Source: Acidobacterium capsulatum ATCC 51196
GTDB lineage: Bacteria; Acidobacteriota; Terriglobia; Terriglobales; Acidobacteriaceae
Length of the DNA: 64,000 nucleotides
Reading direction: 5' to 3'
Assembly: GCF_000022565.1 (NCBI RefSeq)
Contig: NC_012483.1
Span: 2,604,001 to 2,668,000 of the forward strand
Shown: piece by piece, positions 32,816 through 43,052 of the stretch
How the letters are laid out: each line of letters begins with the position of its first letter
Position numbering within the stretch: position 1 is the first letter of the stretch
Notes under the pieces: generated by a model
What the model was told of the DNA's origin: nothing
The model's database searches: none
What the model saw: only the letters and a program-made list of their open reading frames with translations
Made by a program: the position numbers and the translations under genes

Positions 32816-35299
32816 CTACTGTCTTAATTCGACGATGGTCGCCCCCGAGCCGCCCTCATTGTAAGGCGGTTCGGTCACCTGCGACACATGCGGGTGCTGT
32901 TGGAGCCATTGCCGCAAGGTGCGGCGCAGTACGCCCATTCCGGTGCCGTGAATCACGCGGATGCGCGGCAGGCCGGCCATCACGGCGCGGTCGAGGAATT
33001 TCTCGACTTCATCCTGCGCTTCGTCCGCGGTGCGGCCAATGACGTTGACCTCCCAGCTCATCACCGGGTCGGGATCGCTCATCTGCACAGAAACGCCTTT
33101 GGAGCGCAGCCGGGCACGCACGGCCTGCCGGTCTTCGCCCGCGGCCGCGGAGCCGCGGAGCACTTCAGCGATTTCATCGCGGCTCACGCGCATCTTCATC
33201 GGGCCGATAGCCACTTCGTAGGTGCGCTCATCCACCTGACGCTGGATGGTGGCCGTTTTGCCGAGCGAGCGCAGCTTCACTACGTCTCCGGCGGTCACAC
33301 GCTGGGGCAGGTGCGGCTGGGCATGGGCGTCGCCACGGCTCGCTCCGGTGTGCTCCGCAACCACGGCGGAGTTGAAGCTCTCGGCAAACTCGCGCCGCAG
33401 TCGCGCGATGCGGCGCTCGGCCTCTTTGCTGAGCTTCTGCTGGGCCGCGCGATCATCAATGGCTTTGACGGTTTCGCGAGCCTGGTATTCAAAGTCCTTG
33501 ATCAGGGATTGCAGTTGCTGCTCAAGCTCGCGGACCTTGGCGCGCCACTCTTTCAGTCCTTCCACTTCGAGCCGAGCGCGTTCGCGCTGCAGTTCGCCTT
33601 CCAGTTGCTGGGTGCGCAGGCGTTCAGCTTCCAGATGCCGGAGCTGTTCATGCAGCTTGTCGAGAAAGCGTGCGATGTCGAGTGTTTGCGTGGAGAGGCG
33701 TTTGCGCGCGGCCTCCACAATGGCTGGCTCAAGCCCGAGCCGCTGCGCGATGTTGATACCGGCGCTCGCTCCGGGAACGCCCTGCCGCAGTACGTAGGTC
33801 GGGGCCAGCGTCTGCTCGTCAAAGCCGACGGCTGCATTCAGCACGCCGGGCGTGGTCTCAGCGTAGATTTTCAGCGACGTGTGATGCGTTGAGATGATGG
33901 ACCATGCCCGCGCGCGCAGAAAATGCTCCGCGATGGCGACGGCCAGGGCTGCGCCCTCTTCGGGATCGGTGGCCGAGCCGAGTTCGTCGAGCAGCACCAG
34001 CGAAGCCGGGCCGGCCTCGGCGGCAATCTTGTTCAGGCGCACAATGTGCGCGGAAAACGTGGAGAGATTCTGCTCGATGGACTGCGCGTCTCCAATGTCG
34101 GCTAAAAAACCGGTCAAAAGCGGCAGCCGCGCCTCTTCGGCGCAGACCGGAATGCCGGCCTGCGCCATCATGGCGGCCAGCGCCAGGGTCTTGAGCGTGA
34201 CCGTCTTCCCGCCGGTGTTGGGGCCGCTGATAATCAGTTGCCGGTGCTCATCGTCGAGCGCTACGCTGACGGGCACGACTGCGCCGCCACTCGCGCGCAA
34301 ACGGCGTTCGAGCAGCGGATGCCGCGCCGCTTTCAACGAGAGCCCCGGCTGCGCTGCGTGAGCGTGCTCCAGCAAAGGGCGAACGGCGTTGTATTCCTGG
34401 GCAAAGCGGGCTCGGGCCATGACGGTATCCAACTCGGCGAGCACGCGCGCACCTGCGTGAATGGGTGCGGCATATTGGCCGATCTGCCGCGTCATGGCGA
34501 CGTAGATGCGATGAATTTCGGCCTGCTCCTCTTCCAGCAGGCGCACCAGCTCATTGTTCAGCTCAATGGTTTCGAGCGGTTCCACGTAGACAGTCTGGCC
34601 GCTGGAGCTGGCGCCATGCACGACGCCGGGCACGCGCCGCTTCCACTCCGCCTTGACGGGGATGACAAACCGCTCGCCGCGAATGGTGATCAGGTCTTCC
34701 TGCGTGGTGCCGCCTTCGGCAAAGCGGCGGAGCGCGCCGCGCAGGCTGTAGGCGATGGCGCGCTGCTGGCGTTCCATCTCGCGGCGCAGGCGCTTCAGCT
34801 CAGGCGAAGCATCGTCGGCAAGGCTGCCATCGGGCAGCAATTTGGCGCGCACGGCTTCCACCAGGGGATGCAGGTCATAGCCGACCAATCCGGCCGCGGC
34901 CTCTCGCAGTGCAGGCAAGCGCTCGGCCAGATCATCCCCGGGGTCCCGCAAAAATGCTGCCCAGGCCGCAGTCTGCTCAGCCAGATCGACCACCTGCCGG
35001 ATCTCCTCCGGCTCCAGCACCGCGCCTTCAAGCCGCGCCTTGGCGAGCGCTTCGGTGGGGTCAAAGAGGCTGCCCATGGCCGGGCGCACGCCGGCCGTGT
35101 GCAGCACGCGCGCTTCGTCCACCAGCGTGTGCTGGCGCTCGATCCATTCGGGATTGCCGGAAGGCACCGCCGCCGACAGCCATGCGCGCCCTACGCTGGA
35201 TTGGGCGTAGCTGGCGAGAAAATCAGCGAGAAGATCCCACCCGAGGGCGGACTGGCTCAGCTCGGTGACAGGGGCTGGAATGGGCGGCAGCAGGCTCAC
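32816..35299 (-). CDS. mutS2: Endonuclease MutS2 / ribosome-rescue ATPase
   Basis: A protein of about 827 residues. It has a MutS-type core and ATPase (Walker A SGPNTGGKTVTLKT, Walker B LVLLDELGSATDPEEG), a long coiled-coil segment rich in Glu/Arg/Gln (about 540-650), and a C-terminal Smr nuclease domain (VNVIGRTADEA, RVIHGTGMGVLR). MutS2 suppresses recombination and, in Bacillus, resolves collided ribosomes. The start is uncertain: GTG at 35299 avoids overlap with the upstream gene, while an in-frame codon at 35395 would overlap it by 41 bases. Confidence 0.92.
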   Translation of the reverse strand: MSLLPPIPAPVTELSQSALGWDLLADFLASYAQSSVGRAWLSAAVPSGNPEWIERQHTLVDEARVLHTAGVRPAMGSLFDPTEALAKARLEGAVLEPEEIRQVVDLAEQTAAWAAFLRDPGDDLAERLPALREAAAGLVGYDLHPLVEAVRAKLLPDGSLADDASPELKRLRREMERQQRAIAYSLRGALRRFAEGGTTQEDLITIRGERFVIPVKAEWKRRVPGVVHGASSSGQTVYVEPLETIELNNELVRLLEEEQAEIHRIYVAMTRQIGQYAAPIHAGARVLAELDTVMARARFAQEYNAVRPLLEHAHAAQPGLSLKAARHPLLERRLRASGGAVVPVSVALDDEHRQLIISGPNTGGKTVTLKTLALAAMMAQAGIPVCAEEARLPLLTGFLADIGDAQSIEQNLSTFSAHIVRLNKIAAEAGPASLVLLDELGSATDPEEGAALAVAIAEHFLRARAWSIISTHHTSLKIYAETTPGVLNAAVGFDEQTLAPTYVLRQGVPGASAGINIAQRLGLEPAIVEAARKRLSTQTLDIARFLDKLHEQLRHLEAERLRTQQLEGELQRERARLEVEGLKEWRAKVRELEQQLQSLIKDFEYQARETVKAIDDRAAQQKLSKEAERRIARLRREFAESFNSAVVAEHTGASRGDAHAQPHLPQRVTAGDVVKLRSLGKTATIQRQVDERTYEVAIGPMKMRVSRDEIAEVLRGSAAAGEDRQAVRARLRSKGVSVQMSDPDPVMSWEVNVIGRTADEAQDEVEKFLDRAVMAGLPRIRVIHGTGMGVLRRTLRQWLQQHPHVSQVTEPPYNEGGSGATIVELRQ

Positions 35300-35354
35300 A
35301 GATCGATTGTTGCATGCAGGCGGGGCAAGCCAGTATATCCGTGGGCTCCAGCCC

Positions 35355-36164
35355 CTACTGCTGCGGCTGCTGCTGCTGAGACGGCGCCTCCGCAACGTGC
35401 GGAATCTCCGATTTCGGGCGGTTGATCAGATGAAAACCATCTCGAATCACGTAGAAGTTCTGCTGCGGCAGGTCGGCTTCGAGCAGCGTGCCATCGTTGG
35501 AGTAGTAAAGCTCCACGCTGACGGCATTCTGCGCGCTCACAATCACGGTGGTGTGATGGGCGTCGATGGAGGTGCCGTTCCAGACGCCGCGCACATCCGC
35601 CTGCGGCTGGTAATGGCAGGGCACCAGAATGCCGTTTTGTTTGGGAATCAGAATCCATGCATATTTGGGCTGCTCCATGGCGAAGTGAACCATCTCGACG
35701 TAGGAGGCCGCGTCAAAATCGGGCAGCACAACCAGATTCTGATGGCGCGTCAGGGTGTTGCTTTCGCTCTTGCCGCCGCCGCTGGTGTGAATCAGAAAGG
35801 TGCGGCCATCGGTGCTGGAGGCTGCTTCAAAGCTGCCCTGCTTTCCGTTGACCTCGCCGGTGATCGAGTCCCGCACCACGTCCAACTCAGCGTCAAGCTG
35901 GTTGTGGCTGGTGAAGGAGTAGCGGAACTTGCCGAGGCTCATCTCGCCGTGCGACTCGATCGCATAGCCGTTCGCAAGCCGGGAGATGTTCGATTCGGTA
36001 TGGCCGAGGGTCTTGCCGTTTTGCGTGATGGCAAACTGCGACTGCCCGGCGGGCAGCACCGTACTTTGGGCCGTGGCGCGTTGGGTCACCACGAGCAGGG
36101 CCAGGCTCAGCACGGTCAGGCTGGGCAGAATCGCGGGCATCCACCGGCGGGTTGCGGATCGCAT
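35355..36164 (-). CDS. Secreted protein of unknown function
   Basis: A 269-residue hypothetical protein. A signal peptide (ILPSLTVLSLALLVVTQRATA) is followed by a mature part with alternating strand-like segments (QFAITQNGKTLGHTESNISR, FRYSFTSHNQLDAELDVV, TVIVSAQNAVSVELYYS), suggestive of a beta-rich fold, and a Gln/Pro-rich end (PSQQQQPQQ). I do not recognise the family. It lies directly upstream of mutS2 on the same strand, possibly cotranscribed, which need not imply shared function. Confidence 0.75.
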   Translation of the reverse strand: MRSATRRWMPAILPSLTVLSLALLVVTQRATAQSTVLPAGQSQFAITQNGKTLGHTESNISRLANGYAIESHGEMSLGKFRYSFTSHNQLDAELDVVRDSITGEVNGKQGSFEAASSTDGRTFLIHTSGGGKSESNTLTRHQNLVVLPDFDAASYVEMVHFAMEQPKYAWILIPKQNGILVPCHYQPQADVRGVWNGTSIDAHHTTVIVSAQNAVSVELYYSNDGTLLEADLPQQNFYVIRDGFHLINRPKSEIPHVAEAPSQQQQPQQ

Positions 36165-36269
36165 GTCAGGGCACTCTCCCTCGTGAAAATCGTTGCACTC
36201 GATTCAGACGCGAATTTGCGGAAAAAGCTGCGGTCCGGGTGCGGAATTCATTACCGCCAGCAGCTCAAG

Positions 36270-36313
36270 AAAAGCAGAGGCCCCGCATTTCTAAAGAGAT
36301 GCGGGGCCTCTGC
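36270..36313 (-). terminator. Rho-independent terminator after sodA
   Basis: A perfect 15-bp stem, GCAGAGGCCCCGCAT (36274-36288) with ATGCGGGGCCTCTGC (36299-36313), 10-base loop; on the minus strand it is followed by TTTTCTT. Confidence 0.93.
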
Positions 36314-36338
36314 GGCCTTATTGGGAAGGCTGGCGTAA

Positions 36339-36950
36339 CTACTTCTTCGCGTGTTCGAAGCGATGGTTCACTTCGTCCCAATTGACCGTGTTCCACCAGG
36401 CGGCCAGGTAGTCGGGCCGCTTGTTCTGATACTTCAGGTAGTAGGCGTGCTCCCACACATCGTTGCCGAGAATGGGAAAGAAGCCCTGCGACAGCGGGCT
36501 GTCCTGGTTGGGAGTGGAGATGATCTTGAGCTTGCCGCCATCCCAGATCAGCCAGCCCCAGCCGGAGCCGAACTGCTTGGCCGCCGTGCCGTTGAAGGCC
36601 GTCTTGAAGTCCTCAAAGGTGCCGAAGTCCTTCTCGATCTGCTGGGCGATGGCGCCGGTCGGCGCGCCGCCGCCGTTGGGCTTCATGATCTTCCAGAACA
36701 TGGTGTGGTTCACATGGCCGCCGCCATTGTTGCGCACCGCCGTGCGAATGTCCTCGGGCACGCTGTTGAGATCACGCAGCAGGTCTTCGGCCGATTTGCT
36801 GGCCAGGTCAGGATGCTTCTCCAGCGCCGCATTCAGGTTGTTGATGTAGGCCTGATGGTGCTTGTCATGGTGCAGCTTCATGGTTTCGGCGTCGATATGA
36901 GGTTCAAGAGCCGAATAGTCGTAGGGCAGAGGGGGCAGTTCGTGTGCCAA
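36339..36950 (-). CDS. sodA: Superoxide dismutase (Mn/Fe family), TTG start
   Basis: A 203-residue cytoplasmic enzyme that converts superoxide to hydrogen peroxide and oxygen. The metal ligands are visible: His27 in KLHHDKHH, His82-region in [11 protein letters not shown], and Asp/His in [19 protein letters not shown] and QFGSGWGWL favour the manganese type but do not exclude iron. The start is TTG at 36948-36950, with AAGGAG seven bases upstream. Two related inverted repeats lie in the promoter region. A strong terminator follows. Confidence 0.96.
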   Translation of the reverse strand: MAHELPPLPYDYSALEPHIDAETMKLHHDKHHQAYINNLNAALEKHPDLASKSAEDLLRDLNSVPEDIRTAVRNNGGGHVNHTMFWKIMKPNGGGAPTGAIAQQIEKDFGTFEDFKTAFNGTAAKQFGSGWGWLIWDGGKLKIISTPNQDSPLSQGFFPILGNDVWEHAYYLKYQNKRPDYLAAWWNTVNWDEVNHRFEHAKK

Positions 36951-37342
36951 AGCCGTTCTCCTTTTCCGTTGGATTCATCTGAATCGTTTCGATTGGATTC
37001 TGCAGAAGCGACTGAAATTCTTCGCATTCCCGGCGGATTCCATCTGAATCCGCGCAGCGCTCCTAAGCATAATGGATGCCGCGACCGGGGGGAAGGCTGC
37101 GGCAGAGAGCGAAAAGAATATTCACCGGCGTCATCGTCAGCCCCGCTCTCCGGGGAGAACGTTAGCTCCTCAGCTCCAATTCGGGCTGGCCCGAGCACCC
37201 CTTTCTGTGCCGTTCTGGTCTTTTCTGCCCCCTTTTCCGGTCGGCGCTTATCTAATAGTCATCGCGCTGCACTATGCTGTTGCGATGCGGGCCATGCCGC
37301 TTCATGGCGTGTGGGTTTGTGCGAGAGGGAGATTTTCAGGCG
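36951..37342. other. Divergent promoter region between sodA and glucoamylase gene
   Basis: About 390 bases without a gene, holding two related inverted repeats near the sodA start (36971-36985 and 37033-37053) and G-rich, otherwise featureless sequence to the GH15 start. Clear -35/-10 elements were not assigned. Confidence 0.55.
36971..37053. promoter_or_regulatory. Pair of related inverted repeats upstream of sodA
   Basis: Copy 1 is GATTC-ATCT-GAATC (36972-36985). Copy 2 is GCGGATTC-CATCT-GAATCCGC (37033-37053). Both share GGATTC(C)ATCTGAATC. They lie about 21 and 83 bases upstream of the sodA start codon and look like two operator sites for one regulator. Confidence 0.55.
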
Positions 37343-39796
37343 ATGGACACGACCAAATCGCAATATCGATGGATCGAGGGCCAGGGCGCGGCCTTTGGCG
37401 CTCCAGGCATGCCGCCACGCTGGACCTCCAGCGAAAAGTGGGCCATCGGCACGGCGTATTCGGCGGCCAGCCGCGTCTGGTACACCATCTCGCATGGCAT
37501 TCTCAACGAGATTTATTACCCCACCATCGACCGCCCGCAGACGCGCGACATGGGCCTGCTGATCACCGACGGCGAGACCTTCTTTCATGAGGAAAAGCGC
37601 GCCCTCAACTTTACCGGCGAGTACATTGATGCCGAGGCGCTGGGCGTGCGCCTGTATGGGGCCGATCGTAAGGGCCGGTATGTCATCGAGAAGGAGATCA
37701 TCACCGATCCGCACTCGCCGGTAGTGCTGATGCGGGTGCGCCTGCGCGCCGGGGAGCATGGCTCAGAGGAGCTGCTGCAGAAGCTCAGGGTCTATGCAAT
37801 GCTGGCGCCTCACATTGATGGCGGCGGCATGGGGAATTCGGGCAGCGTTGTCGATCTTGCAGGCAAGAAGTCTCTGCTGGCCTGGAAGGCCAACGAACCG
37901 GGCAGCCCCTCGATTGCCATGATTGCCGATTGCGGATTCAGCCGCGCCAGTTGCGGTTATGTCGGCCAGAGCGATGGCTGGCAGGATCTGCACAACGATT
38001 TCACCATGAACTGGGAATTCGGGTCCGCGCTCGACGGCAATATTTCGCTCACCGGAGAGATCGACAACCGCCATACGCTGGACTTCCGCATCGCCATCGG
38101 TTTCGGCGACGGCCATCACTCCGCCATTGCCTCGGCAATGGGGGCTCTGGCGACGCCCTTTGAGCAGCAGAAAGAGCGCTTCATCGCGCAGTGGCGCCGG
38201 GCAGCCAGCCCCGGCCATCTGGCGTCGTCGTCCTGCGATTATGGGCGGCTCATGCAGATCAGCCACAGCATCCTGCTCGCACATGAAGACAAGACCTTCG
38301 CGGGTGCGTTCATTGCCTCGGCGTCCATTCCGTGGGGGTATGCCAAGGGCGACGACGATCTTGGCGGTTATCACCTGGTGTGGACGCGCGACATGGTGCA
38401 GACCGCCTCGGCCCTGATGGCCTGCGGCCGCGAAGAGACGGCGCTGCGGGCGCTCGTCTATCTCGCCTGCACGCAGAAGCCGGACGGCAGCTTCGCGCAG
38501 AACTTCTGGGTCAACGGCACGCCGTATTGGACGGGGCTGCAACTGGACGAAGTGGCATTCCCGATCATTCTGGCCTGGCGGCTGTGGAAGCGTCAGGCGC
38601 TCGGCACCTTTAACGTGCTGGCCTTTGTGGAGCGCGCCGCGGGCTTCTTGCTGCTGCATGCTCCGGTCACGCAGCAGGAGCGTTGGGAAGAGAATTCCGG
38701 ATATTCGCCCTCGACGCTGGCGGCGGTGATCTCGGGGCTGGTCTGCGCGGCCGAACTGGTGCGGGCGCATGGCGCTGACGAACTGGCCACGCTGCTGGAA
38801 GAGCATGCCGACTGGATCGAATCGCATCTGGAAGACTGGACCGTCACCAACAATGGCGTGCTGCATCCGGATGTGAAGCGGCATTTCATGCGAGTGCGTC
38901 CGCCCGAGTGCGGCGACCCTTACGCGCATGAGCAGTGCGGCAAAGAGAAGGTGACGCTCAACAATCGTCCGCCGGGCACGCGCTATGAGTTTGAGGCGCG
39001 CGAGATCATCGATGCGGGTTTTCTGGAACTGGTGCGCTACGGAGTGCGCCGCGCGGATGATCCGCTGATTGTGGACTCGCTGAAAGTGGTGGACCACGTG
39101 CTCAAAGTGGAGACGCCACGCGGGCCCTGCTGGCGGCGCTACAACTTTGACGGCTATGGCACAGGGCCCGATGGCAGTCCCTTTACCGGTTATGGACAAG
39201 GCCGCGCCTGGCCCCTGCTGACGGGCGAGCGCGCCCACTATGCCCTGGCCGCCGGGCAGGACGTGCTGCCTTATGTGCAGGCCATCGAGGCCTTTGCCTC
39301 GCTGGGCGGCATGCTGCCGGAGCAGGTCTGGGACAGCCCCGAGATCGAGGTGCGCGGGCACAAGCTGCGGCCCGGTGATCCGGCCGGCTCGGCCATGCCT
39401 CTGGTCTGGGCGCATGCCGAGTATCTGAAGCTGCTGCGCTCCCTGCATGACCGGCAGGTTTTTGACCGCATTGAGGCGGTGGCCCGGCGCTATTGCGACG
39501 ACCGGCCCGCGAGTGCCACAGTGGACGTTTTCCTGCTGAATCGGGCGATTCGCGAGATGCAGGCGGGGCGCAATCTGCGCATCCTGGCCGACCGGGCCTT
39601 CCGTGTTTTGTGGACGTCCGATAGCTGGCAGACCCACCAGATGATGGAATGCCGTCAGGTGGGCACACAGGTCTGCTGTGCCGATCTGCCGGTGGCCGGT
39701 CTGCGCGAAGGCCAGGTTTCATTTACTCTTTTCTGGATGGGGGAACAGCGCTGGGAAGGCCGGAATTTCGATGTTGCCGTCTCCGCCGAAGAATAA
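37343..39796 (+). CDS. GH15 glucoamylase-type glycoside hydrolase
   Basis: An 817-residue enzyme with an N-terminal beta-sandwich domain (about 30-280) and a C-terminal (alpha/alpha)6 barrel of family GH15. The first catalytic region is [12 protein letters not shown]; the second is [11 protein letters not shown], carrying the general base Glu. [17 protein letters not shown] is the conserved substrate-binding block. It releases glucose from starch, glycogen or maltooligosaccharides. No signal peptide is evident, so it probably works in the cytoplasm on glycogen or imported dextrins. It is first in the block leading into the pentose phosphate genes. Confidence 0.93.
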   Translation: MDTTKSQYRWIEGQGAAFGAPGMPPRWTSSEKWAIGTAYSAASRVWYTISHGILNEIYYPTIDRPQTRDMGLLITDGETFFHEEKRALNFTGEYIDAEALGVRLYGADRKGRYVIEKEIITDPHSPVVLMRVRLRAGEHGSEELLQKLRVYAMLAPHIDGGGMGNSGSVVDLAGKKSLLAWKANEPGSPSIAMIADCGFSRASCGYVGQSDGWQDLHNDFTMNWEFGSALDGNISLTGEIDNRHTLDFRIAIGFGDGHHSAIASAMGALATPFEQQKERFIAQWRRAASPGHLASSSCDYGRLMQISHSILLAHEDKTFAGAFIASASIPWGYAKGDDDLGGYHLVWTRDMVQTASALMACGREETALRALVYLACTQKPDGSFAQNFWVNGTPYWTGLQLDEVAFPIILAWRLWKRQALGTFNVLAFVERAAGFLLLHAPVTQQERWEENSGYSPSTLAAVISGLVCAAELVRAHGADELATLLEEHADWIESHLEDWTVTNNGVLHPDVKRHFMRVRPPECGDPYAHEQCGKEKVTLNNRPPGTRYEFEAREIIDAGFLELVRYGVRRADDPLIVDSLKVVDHVLKVETPRGPCWRRYNFDGYGTGPDGSPFTGYGQGRAWPLLTGERAHYALAAGQDVLPYVQAIEAFASLGGMLPEQVWDSPEIEVRGHKLRPGDPAGSAMPLVWAHAEYLKLLRSLHDRQVFDRIEAVARRYCDDRPASATVDVFLLNRAIREMQAGRNLRILADRAFRVLWTSDSWQTHQMMECRQVGTQVCCADLPVAGLREGQVSFTLFWMGEQRWEGRNFDVAVSAEE

Positions 39797-39853
39797 GTCT
39801 CCGGAACCCGATCTCCGTTTTCCGTCATCCAAACCGATAAACACAGAATTATT

Positions 39854-39875
39854 TGCGCCCGGAAAACCGGGCGCA
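39854..39875 (+). promoter_or_regulatory. Hairpin in the tkt leader
   Basis: TGCGCCCGG (39854-39862) and CCGGGCGCA (39867-39875) pair perfectly around AAAA, 27 bases before the tkt ATG. No T run follows, so it may be an mRNA stability or processing hairpin rather than a terminator. Confidence 0.55.
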
Positions 39876-39902
39876 CGCCACGAAGAAAGGGCAGATTTTT
39901 TC

Positions 39903-41918
39903 ATGACTGAGTTGCAGCAGACTTCGATCAACGCACTGCGCTTCCTCGCCGTCGACGCGGTGGAGAAGGCCAAGAGCGGCCATCCTGGAGCTCCCCTGGG
40001 CGATGCCCCCATGGCTTACCTGCTCTTTCACAAGTACATGCGCCACAACCCGAAGCACTCCAAGTGGTCGAACCGCGACCGCTTTGTGCTGTCGAACGGC
40101 CATGCCTCGGCCATGCTGTACAGCGTGCTGCATCTGAGCGGCTACAAGGTTTCCCTTGATGACCTGCAGCACTTCCGCCAGTGGCACTCGAACACGCCCG
40201 GGCACCCCGAGTATGGCGATACCGATGGCGTCGAGGTCACGACGGGTCCGCTGGGCCAGGGCTTTGCGATGGCCGTGGGCATGGCGATTGCCGAGAAGCA
40301 TCTCGCCGCTGTGTACAACCGCCCCGGCTATGAAGTGGTCGATCACTACACCTACGGCATCTGCGGCGACGGCGATCTGATGGAAGGCATCTCGCACGAG
40401 GCCGCATCGCTGGCCGGCACGCTGGGCCTGGGCAAGCTGATCTATCTCTACGATGACAACCTGATCTCGCTCGACGGCCCCACCGAGCTTTCCTTTACTG
40501 AAGACGTGCTCAAGCGCTTTGAGGCCTACCACTGGCACGTGCAGATTGTGGAAGACGGCAACGATCTCGAAGGCATCTCGAAGGCGATCGAAGCCGCCAA
40601 GGCCGAGACCGGCAAGCCCTCTCTGATTGCCGTGCGCACGGTGATCGGTTACGGCAGCCCCAAGGCCGGCACCAGCAAGGTGCATGGCGAGGCGCTCGGT
40701 GCCGAGGCCGTCAAGGAGACCAAGAAGAACCTCGGCTGGCCCGAGGACAAGAGCTTCTATGTTCCCGAGGATGCGGCCAGGCACTGGGCCGAGGTCGTGG
40801 CCAAGGGCGCGGAATATGAGAAGCAGTGGAACGATCTTTTTGCTCAGTACAAGAAGGAATTTCCCGAGCTGGCCGCGCAGTTTGAGCGCACCCATGCCGG
40901 CAAGCTGAAGGACGGCTGGCGTGACAGCCTGCCGAAGTTTGCTGCGGACAGCAAGGCGCAGGCCACCCGCACCGCCGGCAACGTGGTGATGAATGCCATC
41001 GCCAAGCAGGTGCCCGAGCTGCTGGGCGGCGCGGCCGATCTGACCGCCTCAACCAAGACCATCATCAAGGACAGCGGCAACTTCCACGTGGACGCGACCG
41101 GCGTGAACGTCTTCTTTGGCGTGCGCGAGTTTGCCATGTGCGCGGCGGTCAACGGCATGGCGGTGCATGGCGGCGTCATTCCTTATGGCTCGACCTTCTT
41201 TGTCTTCAGCGACTACTGCAAGCCGGCGCTTCGCCTGGCCGCGCTGATGAAGGCGCATGCCATCTTTGTGTACACGCACGATTCGGTGGGCCTCGGGGAA
41301 GATGGCCCGACGCACCAGCCCATCGAGCATCTGATGGCGCTGCGCGCGACGCCGCAGTTGACTGACTTCCGTCCGGCGGACGCGAATGAAACCTCCGCGG
41401 CCTGGGGCCTGGCGCTCGAACGCAAGAGCGCTTCGTTCATGGCGCTGTCGCGGCAGGATCTGCCGCTGCTCGACCCCGAGAAGCACAAGGTCTTTGAGGG
41501 TGTCGCCAAGGGCGCTTACATCGTCGAAGAGGGTAGCAAGTCGCCGGATGTGCTGCTGGTCGGCACCGGCGCGGAACTGTGGCCCTGCCTCAAGGCCGCC
41601 GAGCAGCTCAAGGGCGAGGGCGTCACGGCTCGCGTGGTCTCCATGCCGAGCTGGAAGCTCTTTGACGAGCAGGACGAGGCCTACAAGCAGTCGATCTTCC
41701 CTGATGGTCTGCCCAAGCTGGCCGTCGAGGCTGGCGCTTCGCTCGGCTGGTGGAAGTGGGTGGGCCGTCATGGCGACGTGATCGGCATCGACCACTTCGG
41801 CGCCTCGGCCCCCGGGCCGGTGGTGCTCGAGAAGTTCGGCTTCAGCCCCGACAACATCGCCAGCCGCGCCAAGGCCCTGATTGCCCGCGCCAAGGCGGAA
41901 CTGGCAGGAGCCAAGTAA
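39903..41918 (+). CDS. tkt: Transketolase
   Basis: A 671-residue thiamine-diphosphate enzyme moving two-carbon units between sugar phosphates in the non-oxidative pentose phosphate pathway. The TPP motif [18 protein letters not shown], the N-terminal [10 protein letters not shown] block and the central [12 protein letters not shown] signature are present, and length is normal. The ATG at 39903 starts the conserved TSINALRF region; AAAGGG is rather far upstream. Its stop codon overlaps the rpiB start by one base, so the two are translationally coupled. Confidence 0.97.
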   Translation: MTELQQTSINALRFLAVDAVEKAKSGHPGAPLGDAPMAYLLFHKYMRHNPKHSKWSNRDRFVLSNGHASAMLYSVLHLSGYKVSLDDLQHFRQWHSNTPGHPEYGDTDGVEVTTGPLGQGFAMAVGMAIAEKHLAAVYNRPGYEVVDHYTYGICGDGDLMEGISHEAASLAGTLGLGKLIYLYDDNLISLDGPTELSFTEDVLKRFEAYHWHVQIVEDGNDLEGISKAIEAAKAETGKPSLIAVRTVIGYGSPKAGTSKVHGEALGAEAVKETKKNLGWPEDKSFYVPEDAARHWAEVVAKGAEYEKQWNDLFAQYKKEFPELAAQFERTHAGKLKDGWRDSLPKFAADSKAQATRTAGNVVMNAIAKQVPELLGGAADLTASTKTIIKDSGNFHVDATGVNVFFGVREFAMCAAVNGMAVHGGVIPYGSTFFVFSDYCKPALRLAALMKAHAIFVYTHDSVGLGEDGPTHQPIEHLMALRATPQLTDFRPADANETSAAWGLALERKSASFMALSRQDLPLLDPEKHKVFEGVAKGAYIVEEGSKSPDVLLVGTGAELWPCLKAAEQLKGEGVTARVVSMPSWKLFDEQDEAYKQSIFPDGLPKLAVEAGASLGWWKWVGRHGDVIGIDHFGASAPGPVVLEKFGFSPDNIASRAKALIARAKAELAGAK

Positions 41919-42388
41919 TGAAGCTTGCGATCGGTGCAGACCACGCTGGCTTTCCTCTCAAGGAAGAAGTGCGCGAATTTGTGAAGCGCCTGGGTCATGA
42001 AGTCGATGACCTGGGCGCTTACAGCGCCGAACCTTCTGACTATCCTGATTTCGCTGAGAAAGTGGGCCTCGCGCTGATCGAGGGCCGCGCCGAGCGCGGC
42101 ATCCTGATCTGCGGCAGCGGCGTTGGCGTGAACGTGGCGGCCAACAAGCTGCCCGGCGTGCGCGCCTGCATGTGCCATGACACCTACTCCGCGCATCAGG
42201 GCGTCGAGCACGACAACATGAACGTGCTGGTGCTGGGAGCCCGCATCATTGGTCCCGCGCTGGCGTTTGATCTGGTCACCAGCTTCCTCAATGCGGCCTT
42301 TCAGAGCCAGGTGGAGCGCTACACCCGCCGCCTGAACAAGGTCTATGCCATTGAGGCGCGCTACATGCCCGGTTCAAAGAAAGCTTAG
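41918..42388 (+). CDS. rpiB: Ribose-5-phosphate isomerase B
   Basis: A 156-residue LacAB/RpiB-family isomerase interconverting ribose-5-phosphate and ribulose-5-phosphate. The signatures are IGADHAGFPLKEEV, the active-site region GILICGSGVGVNVAANKLPGV (about 65-85, with the catalytic Cys in CGSG), and the HDTYSAHQGVEHDNMNVL block. AGGAG lies inside the end of tkt, and start and stop overlap (TAATG). Confidence 0.95.
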   Translation: MKLAIGADHAGFPLKEEVREFVKRLGHEVDDLGAYSAEPSDYPDFAEKVGLALIEGRAERGILICGSGVGVNVAANKLPGVRACMCHDTYSAHQGVEHDNMNVLVLGARIIGPALAFDLVTSFLNAAFQSQVERYTRRLNKVYAIEARYMPGSKKA

Positions 42389-42400
42389 GAGCAGGCACGG

Positions 42401-43018
42401 ATGGCAGAGATTCGCGCAGTGTTGTGGGATGTGGGCGGCGTGCTGCTCACCAATGGCTGGGATCACTGCGGCCGTGCCGAGTTGCTCAAGGAGTTTGGCG
42501 TGGACCGCGCCGCGTTTGAAGCGCGTCATGAAGAGGCGAACGATCCCTGGGAAAAAGGGAAGATCACAATTCATGAGTATCTGGACCGGACCCTGTTTTA
42601 TGAGCCCCGCAGTTTTACTCCGGACCAGTTCATCGCGCGCATGAAGCAGGAGTCGCAGTGGATTCCGAATACGTCAGTGGAAGTTCTGCGCACGCTCTCG
42701 GTTTCCCAGCAGGTCCGGGTGGCGATGCTCAGCAACGAGTCCCGCGAGTTGATGGATTACCGCATCGAGACCTTCGGGCTCGATAAGCTCTTCCCCGTTT
42801 GTTTCTGTTCTGCCTATGTAGGCCTGCGCAAACCCGATCCGGCAATTTTCCGGCTCGCTTTGGAGGTTCTGCGCGTCCAACCAGAGGAAGCAGTCTTTGT
42901 GGATGACCGCAAGGAGAATGCCCAGGCCGCGAACGATCTGGGAATTCATGGGGTGCATTATGCGGGTCCCGAACATTTGAAAGAGCAACTCCAGCGGCTG
43001 GGCGTGAAGCTCGGCTAA
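42401..43018 (+). CDS. HAD-superfamily hydrolase (subfamily IA)
   Basis: A 205-residue HAD phosphatase-type protein. Motif I is LWDVGGVLL, with the nucleophile Asp at about 10 but Gly in place of the usual second Asp, as in the YihX-like group. Motif II is MLSNES, the Lys is in LRKPDP, and motif IV is VFVDDRKEN. It probably dephosphorylates a sugar phosphate or a damaged metabolite. It lies inside the pentose phosphate block between rpiB and gnd, 12 bases after rpiB. Confidence 0.88.
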   Translation: MAEIRAVLWDVGGVLLTNGWDHCGRAELLKEFGVDRAAFEARHEEANDPWEKGKITIHEYLDRTLFYEPRSFTPDQFIARMKQESQWIPNTSVEVLRTLSVSQQVRVAMLSNESRELMDYRIETFGLDKLFPVCFCSAYVGLRKPDPAIFRLALEVLRVQPEEAVFVDDRKENAQAANDLGIHGVHYAGPEHLKEQLQRLGVKLG

Positions 43019-43052
43019 CTCAAAATTCATCAGAAGACGGAAGGAATCTGCG

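Noticed and set aside
37763-39637. Leftward 624-codon frame opposite the glucoamylase gene
   Set aside because: Shadow of a clear GH15 gene; no signal, domain or ribosome binding site.
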